From: Priapulus caudatus
Lineage: Eukaryota; Priapulida; Priapulimorpha; Priapulimorphida; Priapulidae
Direction of reading: 5' to 3'
DNA: 21,234 nucleotides
NCBI RefSeq assembly: GCF_000485595.1
Contig: NW_014577897.1
Coordinates: forward strand, 6,769-28,002
Positions 1 to 11,940 of the stretch are shown piece by piece (the stretch's first letter is position 1; each line of letters begins with the position of its first letter). Under the pieces are notes generated by a model. It made no database searches. It was not told the DNA's origin and was given only the letters and a program-made list of their open reading frames with translations. The translations under genes were made by a program, and so were the position numbers.

Positions 1-9
1 CTATATATA

Positions 10-54
<45 letters not shown>
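1..54. repeat. TA / CT simple repeat
   Basis: Alternating TA with a CTCTCT insert; with 117-148 it frames the palindrome at 55-116. Confidence 0.95.
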
Positions 55-118
55 CAAGAGTACATAATAGAGAGTATGTCTCTATTATAGAGAGATATCT
101 CTATTATGTACTCTTGAT
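53..118. repeat. Perfect palindrome, 19-bp arms, TA-flanked
   Basis: CAAGAGTACATAATAGAGA at 55-73 is exactly complementary to 98-116, with a 24-bp centre that itself contains TCTCTA...TAGAGA. Beyond one mismatch, the surrounding TA runs extend the pairing, so a long cruciform is possible. It may be a foldback element or an expanded AT-rich palindrome. Confidence 0.9.
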
Positions 119-487
119 ATATATACATGTATATATATATATATATATTGCATACATACTATTTTGCCTCCATTCTCACTCATCCCCTTCTATATCTCTC
201 TCGCTATCTCCTTCACTCTGTTTATTTCTCTCTGTCCGTCACCACCTTCTGCTTCACCTGGTTGCTACGCGACATCTGCTTGCGCACCGTGTCAATGACC
301 TTGTATCCCATCGATCAGGTAAGTGAAGAAGAGGGGAAGGGAGAGGGAGAGGGGGAGGCACGCGCCACCTGGTCCCCCTACAAGCGCGATCTCTGCTCGA
401 CCGAAGCACTGTTAGCAGACAGCGGGCGTGAGAATGTACATGCTGCGGATTCGATGTATAAGAAGAGAGAAAGTGCGGAAGAAAGGG

Positions 488-505
488 AGAGTGTGTGCGT
501 GTCTC

Positions 506-549
<44 letters not shown>

Positions 550-640
550 GGCGCGTGTACGTGGGCGCGTGTGCGTGTGCGCGCGTCTATCTGTCTGCCT
601 GCTCGTCTGTCTGCGCGCACGTGCGTGTGTGGTACACGCA
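488..640. repeat. GT-rich simple repeat with GC variants
   Basis: A GTGTGT run at about 509-545 followed by GTGCGTGGGCGCGTGTACG-type variation. Open frames on both strands here (including a Cys-Val run) are repeat translations. Confidence 0.95.
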
Positions 641-741
641 TAGTTGGATAATTAATAATAAGCTTTGTCAAACTAACGGTGCATGGCCCGCATCGTCGCT
701 ACACACCTGCTGATACTGCTTCTACTACCCCTGTCTACACA

Positions 742-743
742 GC

Positions 744-775
<32 letters not shown>

Positions 776-785
776 GTGCTGCTGT
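742..785. repeat. CTG trinucleotide repeat
   Basis: About 14 triplets of CTG with one CTA and one GTG interruption. It reads poly-Leu on + and poly-Ala or Gln-like on the other strand. No gene context is visible. Confidence 0.9.
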
Positions 786-819
786 CTTCCCTAACCAGCA
801 TGAAGACATATTATGAAGA

Positions 820-885
820 AGAGCGAGAGAGGAGAGAGATAGAGACGAGTAGAGAGAGAGAGAGAGAGAGAGATACAGAGAGCGC
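820..885. repeat. GA-rich simple repeat
   Basis: GAGAGA with GAGCGAGA and GATAGAGA variants, leading into ordinary sequence at about 890. Confidence 0.85.
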
Positions 886-989
886 GCGAAGGCGGCTATC
901 CGTTTTGCGGTGAAGAAAATAGATGTATTTGACGCCCACAGCATAACTAGCGCGTGCATGGGCAGATGTTGACTACGTCCTGCATGCCC

Positions 990-1395
990 ACACCACCACA
1001 TGCACACCCACAGCACACACAGCACACACATCCCACCACACCACACACAACACAACAACACACACACACACCGCGCACGCACGGCCGCACGCACGGCACG
1101 CACGCACACACATCTCACACCATCACGACGCGGCCGCGCGCGCGGCCCACACGCACAGCCACACACACACAACACACACACCAGCCCCTACACACGCAAC
1201 ACGCGCAGACACGCACGTACGACAACACGCATCCGCACACCACACGGCACAGATCCACACGCACCCACACGCACACCACACGCACACTTCGCACACCACA
1301 CACCACACACACACGCACGCACGCACGCACACACCACACACACACACAGCACACACACACCACACACACACACACACACACCACACACACAGCAC
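990..1395. repeat. AC-rich simple repeat, 400 bp
   Basis: CACACA broken by CCACAC, CGCACG, CGGCCGC and TCACAC words, with a CpG-rich patch at 1075-1160 (GGCCGCGCGCGCGGCC). Open frames on both strands are repeat-derived His/Thr or Cys/Val runs. Confidence 0.95.
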
Positions 1396-1399
1396 AATT

Positions 1400-1705
1400 C
1401 CCCACGCGCTGGTGGCGAGTGCGTTAGTTATTTTCAATACGGACGTACAGCAGCACGGCAGTAAAACGATTAGAAACCGGATTACCGCATCAAGATGCTC
1501 CCGGTTCGCTCAGCAAAATCGGGGACGGACGTGCAATTAAGTTCGCAATCGATTGCTAAAATACTTAATTAAAAGCTACGCACTTAGGCGATGATAACTA
1601 AATTCGCATCGGATGAATTGAGTTTAGCCTCGAGCCAAGAAAGCGTAGAGTAACTCGGTAGCGATGGTTCGTCATCATGTAGTAGTACTGACAAATTATA
1701 TCGTA
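1400..1705. other. Unique intergenic or intronic DNA, nothing recognised
   Basis: Mixed-composition sequence between the AC tract and a TA run. No open frame of note, no splice-framed cadherin piece and no repeat that I can see. Confidence 0.6.
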
Positions 1706-1706
1706 T

Positions 1707-1711
1707 AATAT

Positions 1712-1747
<36 letters not shown>

Positions 1748-1787
1748 AGAGCTAATAATACGAATATATATATATATATATATATAA
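1707..1787. repeat. TA dinucleotide repeat, interrupted
   Basis: Two TA runs separated by TCAAGAGCTAATAATACGA; CAAGAG next to TA runs recalls the palindrome arm at 55-73, but the rest differs. Confidence 0.93.
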
Positions 1788-1845
1788 TCGTTTACTATTG
1801 TGTACTACGCCCGCTTGTGCCCCCGTGGGGGGATGACGTTTTTTA

Positions 1846-2096
1846 CGGAATAATGTTGTTGCTTTCCTTGCTATACGGGCAACCATAATATAATGCCCCC
1901 CCCCGCTTTATCTGAACTGGTCGGAAACCATTGAGATGTCCCGATTAGGCGGTGAAGAAATACCAACGTGCGCAGGGATTGTTTGTCAATGGCACATGTG
2001 TCGTTTAAGCGATGCACCCGTTTATCCGAGACCCGATTAAGCGGGGACCACTATATTATTGTTGCCCGTAGCAAGACAAGCTACAACATTATTCCA
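1846..2096. mobile_element. Inverted-repeat MITE, pogo/Tigger-like, 251 bp
   Basis: The first ~50 bases (GGAATAATGTTGT...CGGGCAAC...ATAATATA) are repeated in inverse orientation at the right end with about 88% identity. TA dinucleotides flank both ends (1844-1845 and 2097-2098), as Tc1/mariner/pogo insertion would leave, though T-run and A-run flanks also pair and the true ends may be a few bases further out. Interior words such as TATCCGAGACCCGATTAAGCG and GTCCCGATTAGGCGG resemble pogo/Tigger-type ends. No transposase is present, so it is non-autonomous. Confidence 0.75.
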
Positions 2097-2099
2097 TAA

Positions 2100-2600
2100 A
2101 AAAATTAATTATTCCATCTCTCTTTTGTTGATAATACGGGTTGAAGACAAAAAAACAAGTATTCCTCTCTCTTTTCTTCTTTATTAATCTATTATAGTCT
2201 CCGTTTTTTCAGTAATAAGAGAAAAATACGTGTAAAGACATTTATATTGATGTCTCCGTTTATATTGATTCCCCACATCATCAGTAGCTGATTTTAGAGC
2301 CTCCTCCACTCCCTCCCACAAGAGGCACCCTCCATCTCCCCCCAAATCTCATCTAGGACTCACCCCCTTAACCTCCCCGACCTCTCACGTAACAGCATGG
2401 AAGCTTCAGCCATGTCACCGTCCCTCTCCCTTCACGTCTCTCCCGCCTCCGCCATAACAGCATAAAAGGCTCTATAATATCACGAGGCCCTCCCCCTCTC
2501 CCTCCCCACTCCCCTCCCTCCTCAGGAGTACAAAGGACTCCTGACATCCTCTTCACCTCACGCGCCTCCCGCCAAACCAGCCTGCCCTACCAGTAACACT
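2100..2600. other. T/C-skewed unique DNA with a weak 63-bp duplication
   Basis: Pyrimidine-rich sequence without a gene. TAACAGCAT at about 2391 and 2454 starts two diverged ~63-bp segments, each ending in CCCTCTCCC. A 62-codon minus-strand frame at 2368-2556 is Gly/Arg-rich from purine bias and is not credible. Confidence 0.5.
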
Positions 2601-2760
2601 ACAGACGTGTGCGTGCGCGTGCGCGTGTGTGCGTTTGTACAGAGACACCCGTAGTACAGTATCCCGAGAGACACACACAGTGAGAGACAGACAGACACAG
2701 AGAGAGCGCGCGAGAGACCGAGAGACACAAAATGAGAGCGAGCGAGCCAGAAATAGCGAC

Positions 2761-2794
<34 letters not shown>

Positions 2795-2800
2795 GCCAGA
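2600..2800. repeat. GT/GC then GA simple repeats
   Basis: GTGCGTGCGCGTGCGCGTG at about 2609-2633, then ACAGACAGAGAGAGA to about 2793. Frames on both strands are Arg/Glu or Ser/Leu runs. Confidence 0.9.
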
Positions 2801-3209
2801 CGACAGTTAATGGAAATCATGTGTTCATGAGGTTTCAGCACCGTAGTTGCTACTGCGCGCGGTCAGGGAGGCGGGCAGGTCGTCAGCCACTCAACATCCG
2901 CACGCTCCTACACAACACAATGCATGTCAACGACCACAGACCGCCCTCTGATGGCTATCATTAGGCAATCTGGGCCAGCACACCCTCGTCATTAGATGGC
3001 GAGGGGTCAACGAGGAGGGTCTGGTAGCGCCAGGCGCAGCCAGGCGGAGACACGAGAGTGGGGGCCAAGAAGTGGTGCAAATAATAAATAATAAATTAAA
3101 AGTCGATATTAATCAGTGGACTCCATTCGGTAATAAATTAATAGAATGAATTTGTTAGTTGTATATTATCGATAAGAAATGAAGTCTTAGATTTAATCGA
3201 AAAGATAAG

Positions 3210-3600
3210 CCCATGTTAATGGATATTTTTGGAAAGAAGCTAAAGTATTTCAGCAGCGTTTAATGGATATCTCTAAGATGTTGCTCATATGCTAATGAAC
3301 ATTGCTGATGGAAACCCTGGTTTATGGGAGAATGCTGATTGGCTGCCCATACGTAATAGATATTTCTAAAAAGAAGTCCCGGTTTTAAAGAAAGAGCTAC
3401 TCGCAAGTTAATAAATATTTATACGGCAAACCCTGGATTTAACTAAGGGGCTGACTTTGATGCTTCTACGGAAAACCCCCGAGTGATAAAAGGACGACAT
3501 TTTCCGATCTTAATAGATATTTCTAAAGCAAGAAAATCCGTGGATTTAAAACACGGGCTGGATTTGAATCAATGAATTTTCCCCCTGAAGGGGCCCCGAT
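3210..3600. repeat. Old degenerate ~50-60-bp tandem repeat, about 5-6 units
   Basis: The word TAATRRATATTT recurs near 3217, 3261, 3293 (degenerate), 3354, 3409 and 3511. It is followed each time by a looser series: CTAAA, GAAAnCCC, GGATTTAAA, then GGGCTG. The most complete units start at 3354, 3409 and 3511, with a decayed one around 3460. AT-rich, with no open frame. Confidence 0.65.
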
Positions 3601-3910
3601 TTTAATAAAATAGCAAGTCGCTATTTATTCGATTTACAAAACTCATCATCATAGGAGAAAGTGCGTCACATGTTAATTAACACGTCTTTCTATGTTTGCG
3701 CATGTCTCTGTAGTAGTGGCAGCCCTTAGAGATTTATTTCACGGGATGAGGACCAAACCATGATCACTACGACTAGGACAGGGGTTATTGTGAATGTATG
3801 AGAAGGGCTTGGACTGCAGCTACAGCCCTGGAAGCTGCACAGGAGAGGCTGCGACATACGACTGCTCGCAAGCCATTGATGCCTTGATGCAGTGAGTGAA
3901 GCCCGGCAGA

Positions 3911-4240
3911 ACACGCACGCACGCACGCACACACACACGCGCGCGCACGCACGCAAACACGCACGCACGCACGCACGCAGACACACACGCGAGCACGCAC
4001 GCACGCACGCACACACACACGCGCGCGCACGCACGCAAACACGCACGCACGCACGCACACACACACGAAAACACGCACGCTCGCACGCACGCACACACGC
4101 ACACAGGCACGCACGCACGCACGCCTGCACGCACGCACGCACGCCGCGCACGCACGCATGCCAACACGGCGCGCATGCACGCACCACGCACGCACGCACG
4201 CACGCACGCACGCATACACGCACGCATGCATCTTCCCGCT
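3911..4240. repeat. ACGC/AC simple repeat with ~82-bp higher order
   Basis: CACGCACGC tracts with ACACAC, CGCGCG and AAACAC variants. ACGCAAACAC occurs at 3951 and 4033 inside longer identical context, giving a higher-order period of about 82 bp. Frames of up to 413 codons starting here are artefacts. Confidence 0.93.
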
Positions 4241-4280
4241 GATGTCGCGGCAAATGAATCGCGTGCATACTTAACGGATC

Positions 4281-5330
<1,050 letters not shown>

Positions 5331-6464
5331 ATGTCTTCAGCGACAAACTATCGGGTGATACACTCCGGCGACATATAAACATTTGACCGGCGACTCAATG
5401 CGATGTGTTTTTTGCCTCGTTTTCGGCTTCAGTTTGCAAAAGGGGTGTAAAGAAAAACCATGCAGAGATGGTGGCGTGCCGTGCGTGCGTGGAGCTTCTA
5501 CATTGTCAACATTGATAGCATTTCAGTGATGGAATCAGACGCCTGACTAGCATTGCGTGACCTCTACGTACAATCAGCGATGGCAGAATCACTGCAAGAA
5601 CCTCTTTACTGATTTTTTTGCGGATGCAGTAACGCGTGGACGGTCTTCTTATGGCGATCCGTGTAACAACTGCCATGGGTCGCCGCCGTCGCGTGCTTCG
5701 TCGGTGTCGTCATCCGTCGCCGTCAAGGCGAGTTGTTACTATCACTGTTAGCTTTAATCATCATCATCAATCATCATCATCATCATCATCATCAATCATC
5801 ATCATCATCATCATCATCATTAATCACCAATCATCAACATTGTTATTAGCGGTGTAGCAGCAATCCACCCTTCACCAGCAAGACCCCACCTCCACGTCCA
5901 CACGTCACACACACGTACAAACATATGTACACACACACGCGCGTACTTAGTTTACTATCTTCTCTAAGCGTATAAATCGTTCAAGGAATACACGCACTAT
6001 TAATATCATTGTAGGACGCAGTTACGCGGAATTGCTAACAACAGAGAACAGAACAACTACATTCTCATTATATACGATGGCAATACTGAAAAACATTTCT
6101 GCACGTGTATTCTCTGTCACGGCAAATCGCACTGTCGGTATAGGAGCGCATCGTACACGTCTTTACTTACTACAGTTTTCCCCCGTTTTTCGCGTGCTTA
6201 GCAAACACGGAAACCTTGTGTTTGTTTGTAAGAGCTTGCAAGAGCGCGGGCAGCTATAGCCACGCGTAAACGCAGTGCGTATATATCACGTGCTGTTCAC
6301 GTCAATCATGCGCAATAACGAACAACACCGATCACAAACACACACCATGCACGCATGCACGCACGCACCACGCAGAACCTTATGTTTGATGTTTCGATGT
6401 TTGGCTGTTTGGAGCTTACACTGACAGCCATGCACACACACATACACTGCCCACACATCAAGCA

Positions 6465-6496
<32 letters not shown>

Positions 6497-7239
6497 CACA
6501 CCACACACACACACACACACACCACACACACACACAGCAAGGTATTCAGATAAAGAAATTCAAGCAAATTCAAGAATTTCTTAAGGATTTGACTCACTAG
6601 AGAGCAATATATATTCGCATGGCAACATGCAGACAGATGACAACAGGCAGACAGCAAACACCACAGGCAGCGACCTTATGTTTGGATGTTTGGATGTTTG
6701 GAGCTTACACTGACAGCCATGCACACACATACACTGCCACACACAGCCACGCACGCACGCCACGCACGGCACGCACGCACGACACGACACGCACACACAG
6801 CCACACACCACACACACACACACAACACACAACACAACACACACACACACACACAACACGGAGAACAATAAACAGGGTCAGGTAGGGAAGGCGATGACAC
6901 AAAGCATCAGAACCAGCAATAACTCCTGTTGTGATAAAACTAAAGCGAGGTGTCCCTAGGGGCAAAGCTATAAACACGATGTCCGCAGCGTTTGAGTATA
7001 AATCTTTGCCTGAGTGTGCCACGGCGTCATAAATACTAAACTGACAAGTATACACAGCTGAGTACTGTGCCGTACCGCTGTATACACCGTACGCATAGCT
7101 GTTGTGCGAAACTGAAAGTTAGGTAGCGTTCATTATTTACATGTATTTACACTGCTGCGCCGTACGTGATCTGCTCATTTGGCATATCGAAGCCACTATT
7201 ACACGCTGATCGCGCGTTGCATGCGGAGGATATAGATAG

Positions 7240-7309
7240 CATACACACACGCCACATGCACCGCCACGCACGCGGACGGCACACACACAATACACACACA
7301 CACACACAG

Positions 7310-7342
<33 letters not shown>

Positions 7343-7347
7343 ACACG

Positions 7348-7403
<56 letters not shown>

Positions 7404-7647
7404 ACACACATGCACGCACGCAGACGCACACACAGCGCGGCGCACACACACACCACACACGCACACACACTACGCGCGCGCGCGCACACAACACGCGCGC
7501 GCGCACATGCACGCACCGCGCGACGCACACACACACGCACACACACACACACACACACGCACAAACACACACACACACCAACACACCACACATACGCACG
7601 CACACGCACACAGACACACACACGCTGAGCGCGCGCACACACACACA

Positions 7648-7740
<93 letters not shown>

Positions 7741-7865
7741 GCATACACATGCCGCACACGAGCACACACACGCGCACGCACGCACACACTGACGCGCACG
7801 CACGCCATCGCTACCCCCCCCCACACACACACACACACACACCGCCCGCACACGCGCGCGCGCGT
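7240..7865. repeat. Alternating AC/GC tract, about 620 bp
   Basis: CACACA with GCGCGC inserts (about 7473-7505 and 7630), CTCACA and CGCACG variants. Almost all of it alternates purine and pyrimidine. All overlapping frames (His/Thr or Cys/Val) are artefacts. Confidence 0.97.
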
Positions 7866-7879
7866 ATAAAGATACGCGA

Positions 7880-8275
7880 ACAATGCAGATCAATAAGCTG
7901 ATAGCGAAACATCAGTTTTTAAGTTAATCGACATCATCTTCCGCATTAGTTCAAATTCTCATGCGTAAGACGCTTGTGTTAATTAGTTGTTAATTAATAA
8001 ATAATTGACGAAAAGCTTCATTTAAAATTAATTAATCGAATTAAAGGAATTTAATTAATTTTTTTATTATATGGCGATTGCAAGAGCCTTAAATAATTCG
8101 TCCTTGCCCAATATGTTATTTATATGTAATTGCCGTTTATACGCAAAAGGTTAGAACAGAACGCAAGCAGTCGAGAGGCCATTAAAGAATCGATAGATCG
8201 ATCTATGTCTTTAGATATCGACGGATAGATGGACGGACGCAGGTTGAATGTAGCGAGATAATATATATATACTCA
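7880..8275. other. AT-rich unique island, no gene
   Basis: Contains clustered TTAATTA words at 7978-8060 and a 14-bp palindrome ATAGATCGATCTAT at 8193-8206. No coding frame or recognisable element. Confidence 0.6.
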
Positions 8276-8279
8276 CGCT

Positions 8280-8304
8280 TTCACACACACACACACACAC
8301 CACA

Positions 8305-8347
<43 letters not shown>

Positions 8348-8412
8348 ACACCAACACACACACGCACGCCACGCACGCCGCTCGACTCACACGCACACGC
8401 ACACGCACACAC

Positions 8413-8463
<51 letters not shown>

Positions 8464-8560
8464 CACATACACGCTGCTACATACACACGCACACGCGACG
8501 CCACGCACGCCGCACGCACGCACGCACGGCGGCGACGCACGCACGCCCGCACGCACACAC
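8280..8560. repeat. AC and ACGC simple repeats
   Basis: CACACA runs at 8282-8350 and 8408-8463, then CGCACGC variants to about 8560. A 284-codon minus-strand frame spans this, the unique island and the CT tract beyond; it is made of repeat residues at both ends. Confidence 0.95.
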
Positions 8561-8929
8561 GACGGACCTGCCGTCTGCCCAGCTGCTGCTATGCACCCCC
8601 TGCCGCACGCAATCACGCAGTTGCGCACCGCCATGAAGGTACACACACCTGCCCCGTCGTCATGGCAACGGCCGCCATTGCGCCGCCGCCTCCACCAGAG
8701 GCGCCACAGAGCATATCTCGCGGCCGTGTCGTCATGGTGAAATTTAAGGTTACGCCGCGCATTTAAAGTGTATGCGATAAGAGGGTGGCGTGAGAGCAAA
8801 TAAGCAAACGCAAGGGCAGATAAATGCAAAACAAAATTTGGCCCGAAATACCGTGAGAGCATGGGCGATAAGTTTTTCTCCGCAAACCACAGCGCGCGGT
8901 GCGTTAGGCACAACAGAAATGTCCTGCCT
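8561..8929. other. CpG-rich unique island, nothing recognised
   Basis: A GC-rich stretch (GCCGCCATTGCGCCGCCGCC near 8670) then mixed sequence. CACCAGAGGCGCCACAGAG at about 8693 resembles the minisatellite unit at 18250-18545 with one G missing. The minus frame through it matches no family I know. Confidence 0.5.
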
Positions 8930-9026
8930 CCTTCTCTCTCTACTCTCTCTTTCTCTCGCTGCTTCCTCTCGTCTCGTCTCTCCTCGTCTCTACTCTCTTT
9001 TCTTTCTGTCTCTCTTCTCTTCTCTT

Positions 9027-9079
<53 letters not shown>

Positions 9080-9235
9080 ATTCTATTTCTCTCTCGCTCG
9101 CCCGCTCTCTCTCTAGTTGCCCTCCATCTCTCCATCCACCCTCTTGTCCCCCCTACCCCCCTCTCTCTCTCTTGTTCCCTCTCTCTACTTTCTCTCTCTT
9201 TCTGGTTCTCTTTCTCTTTCCTCCCTTATCCACTC
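8930..9235. repeat. CT-rich tract
   Basis: TCTCTC with TCGTCTC, TTTCTT and CCCTCT variants; the longest CT run is at about 9029-9073. Confidence 0.95.
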
Positions 9236-9528
9236 AGCCGAAGTCTCCATCGCGGTAGGCCGTTGAGCAGCGAGGGGATGAACGCAGTGCAATGAATGAG
9301 AGCCACGCCTTAATATAGCGATGCTGCGGGTGGGCATGTGGCAAACAGTGGAGAGCGACGCTAAAGCGTAACTATACTGCAACGAGTCGATAGACTGCGG
9401 CGCCGTTTTCTTATAATCCGTGACTCGCGCGATCATGGCTGAGACCATAATGTATAACAACTTTGCTACTGCTCGCCGCTGTCGTTTGAAACTAGTTTTT
9501 CATCGCTGCCATGACATCGCCATCCTGT
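9236..9528. other. Unique island, nothing recognised
   Basis: Mixed-composition sequence between the CT and GT tracts. A 91-codon minus frame (9185-9460) ends in Arg/Glu repeat residues and matches no family I know. Confidence 0.5.
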
Positions 9529-9530
9529 TA

Positions 9531-9825
9531 GTGTGTGTGCTGTGTGTGTGTGTGTGTGTCGTGTGTGTTGTGTGTGTGTGTGTGTGTGCCCTGTGAGTGT
9601 GTGTGCGCTGTGTTGTGTGTGTGCGCCGTGTATATGTGTGTGCGTGTGTGTGTGTGTGTGTGTGTGCGCGAGTCTCACCTGTGCTTTGGTGTGGTTTATG
9701 CCGCTGGTGGTGATGTGTCGTGTGACTGTGTGTGTGTCGTGTGTGTGTGTGTGTCGTGTGTCGTGAGTGTGTGTTGTGTAGGTCGTGTGCGCCGCGCGTG
9801 CGTGCGTGCCTGCGTATGTGTGGGC
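9531..9825. repeat. GT-rich simple repeat
   Basis: GTGTGT with GTCGTGTG, GTGCGC and TATGTG variants, plus a short non-repeat insert near 9675-9715. Confidence 0.93.
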
Positions 9826-9839
9826 TGCGCGCCCCGCTC

Positions 9840-9886
9840 TTTCCTTTCTATCTATCTATCTCTCTCTCTCTCTCTTCTACTCTCTC

Positions 9887-9959
<73 letters not shown>

Positions 9960-9980
9960 CCTCTCTCTCTCTACCTCGGT
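9840..9980. repeat. CT-rich tract
   Basis: TATCTATCTATC followed by CTCTCT with few interruptions. Confidence 0.95.
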
Positions 9981-9984
9981 CTTT

Positions 9985-10440
9985 AACTGTCTTTCACGCA
10001 CCTTATCTCTTTCTCATAAATCCTACGTCCCACGCTCTGTAATCCTCCTCGACGGCTGTCAAGCTAGACCCTTGTCGACAGCCATCTCTCTTAATCCCAT
10101 CTAATAACCCCATGCATCCGTTACCAGACACACACAGCAGCTTCCATGCCATATAGAGCAGGCACCTTAGCGCAGAGGGACGGATGAAGGGGGGGGGGCG
10201 AATGTCAAGTAAGATTTTGGTACATTCAGCGATTTGACAACGTCATTCGAACGTCATTGTAAACGTCATTGTCAACGTCATTGACATACAAGCCCATTTC
10301 GTCCCATGCCGATAGTATGTGCGTTATACAGGGCTGGACAGCAATACACTATAGGGTTATATACGTTATATTTTTCGTCTACGGTTATTTATTTTGCCTT
10401 GTGGGTGCGAAATTGTAAAAACTGACTCGACTGACCCCCA
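9985..10440. other. Unique island with a short CGTCA tandem
   Basis: No gene seen. It contains a G run (10191-10199), the four-copy CGTCA motif annotated separately, and AT-rich words near 10360-10395. Confidence 0.5.
10239..10286. promoter_or_regulatory. Four CGTCA half-sites at 11-12-bp spacing
   Basis: CGTCA starts at 10241, 10252, 10264 and 10276 within an AACGTCATTGTM tandem unit. CGTCA/TGACG is the CREB/ATF half-site. Function is inference; it may simply be a short minisatellite. Confidence 0.4.
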
Positions 10441-10494
10441 CTCTTCCATAGATGAGAGAGAGAAAGCGCGCGAGAGAGAGACTAACGCCTTCTA

Positions 10495-10663
10495 CATACC
10501 CCCTCGCTCTCCCTCACTCTGTCCCCTCTCGCTTCTCCTCTATCTATCTATTTCTCTCTCCCTCTCTCTCTGCCTGTTTGTCTATCTACAATTTCTCTAT
10601 AGTAACTATATCTAATTATATTTTTATTTGGTCTATTCCCCCCCCCTCGCCCTGTCTCTCTCT

Positions 10664-10714
<51 letters not shown>

Positions 10715-10715
10715 C
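10495..10715. repeat. CT-rich tract in two parts
   Basis: Pyrimidine-rich to about 10570 with CTATCTATC, an AT-rich break (10580-10635), then CTCTCT at 10650-10711. Confidence 0.9.
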
Positions 10716-11640
10716 CCACGGGGTTTAGCCCGTTGGCCCTGCGCCCCTGTCACTTCACCGGCAGAAATTCGCAAGACAAATATTATACTTGCGCGTCAAA
10801 AGTGGAGTATTTCACCTCCGATTAGCGCGTCGGCACGCTACGACACAAGGCGGGACATTGTACCGCAGGGAGAAGGTGCTAAGGAGGAGGGGATGAGGGG
10901 AGGAGGGGGAGGAACGCACGAGGCACGCAGGCTACATCGCCCAACGTAGCAATCAGACGCTAAGTGGTTCCCACTCGACACCGCTCCCCTCTCTGGTCGT
11001 GCCGCCGCGGGCAGCAGGGAACGAGCGTGCCGGGAAAAAAGAGTTTCGCGTGCGTTATATTTTCCGAACAGGCGATGATGGTTGGAGGGATAATTATCCC
11101 TGTGCATGGTGTGTGTGTGTGTGCTGCGTGGAGCGCGCAGAGATTTAGCGGCCTGATATTTACTTCCGTAATTCCGCGGCCAATTACAAGCCTCTTTTAA
11201 TTAATTTATATATATATATATATTATGGGAGGGGGCTGTTGCCGGGTGACTGATGTAGTCTAGCTACCGTGTGTTAACTCCACGAGAACACAAACACAAT
11301 GTGAATTTCACATTTTTGACAAGCTGACTCAATTGGTGACCGTCACCCCCATCCCCCCAGCTTTCCTAGTGGTCGCACAGACTTTAACCCATTATTTCCA
11401 TTCCTCCCTCTCAGTTCCGCGGCATTCCTTTCAGTATGGTATATTTATTGTATCGTGAACACCCTGCATGTTTATCTTGTCTTAGCTACTGCTTTAATTT
11501 CACTAGACGCTCTGTGCGGACATTCGTTGAAGGCGTGTATCTCGCTTTGTACAGACGAAACTACCAACATTCCAAACCATAAATCGCCAATCATGAAAGA
11601 AAGAATCACAAATCTGCGCAATATCAGCTTTTCCCACGAT
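10716..11640. other. Unique DNA, no gene recognised
   Basis: Mixed sequence with a short TA run (11207-11224) and two small palindromes: AATGTGAA-T-TTCACATT at 11298-11314 and GGTGAC-C-GTCACC at 11335-11347. Minus-strand frames at 10838-11107 and 11472-11640 were read for a continuing cadherin exon; neither shows a DxD, LDRE or NDN motif. Confidence 0.55.
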
Positions 11641-11654
11641 GGTATTACACACAC

Positions 11655-11742
11655 ACGCTCTCTCTCTCTCTCTCTCCATCTCTTTCTTTCTTTCTTTCTC
11701 TCTCTATCTCTCTCTCTCTCTCTCTCCATCTCTTTCTTTCTT

Positions 11743-11781
<39 letters not shown>

Positions 11782-11860
11782 CACACTATCTCTCTCTCCA
11801 TTGCTTTCTTTCTCTCGCACAAAGACACGCAGTCTCTCTCCCCCTTTCTTTCTGTCTCGT
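11655..11860. repeat. CT-rich tract with a ~50-bp tandem duplication
   Basis: TCTCTCCATCTCTTTCTTTC occurs near 11671 and 11721, so the (CTTT) block is duplicated inside the CT tract. Confidence 0.9.
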
Positions 11861-11940
11861 CGAAGTATAGTACTGGTAGCACATGTAGTACACACGGATT
11901 CCCGCTATACGTTGCACACATATACAAGTTATGACAACTG

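Noticed and set aside
3900-4240. CRISPR-like or regularly spaced array
   Set aside because: Period is that of simple ACGC slippage with no distinct spacers, and the DNA is eukaryotic.
7147-7893. Several Cys/Val and His/Thr frames of 60-208 codons on both strands
   Set aside because: Translations of AC/GC repeats; frames open on both strands at once.
8281-9135. 284-codon minus-strand frame
   Set aside because: Both ends are repeat residues; the unique middle has no recognisable family, and cadherin landmarks are absent.
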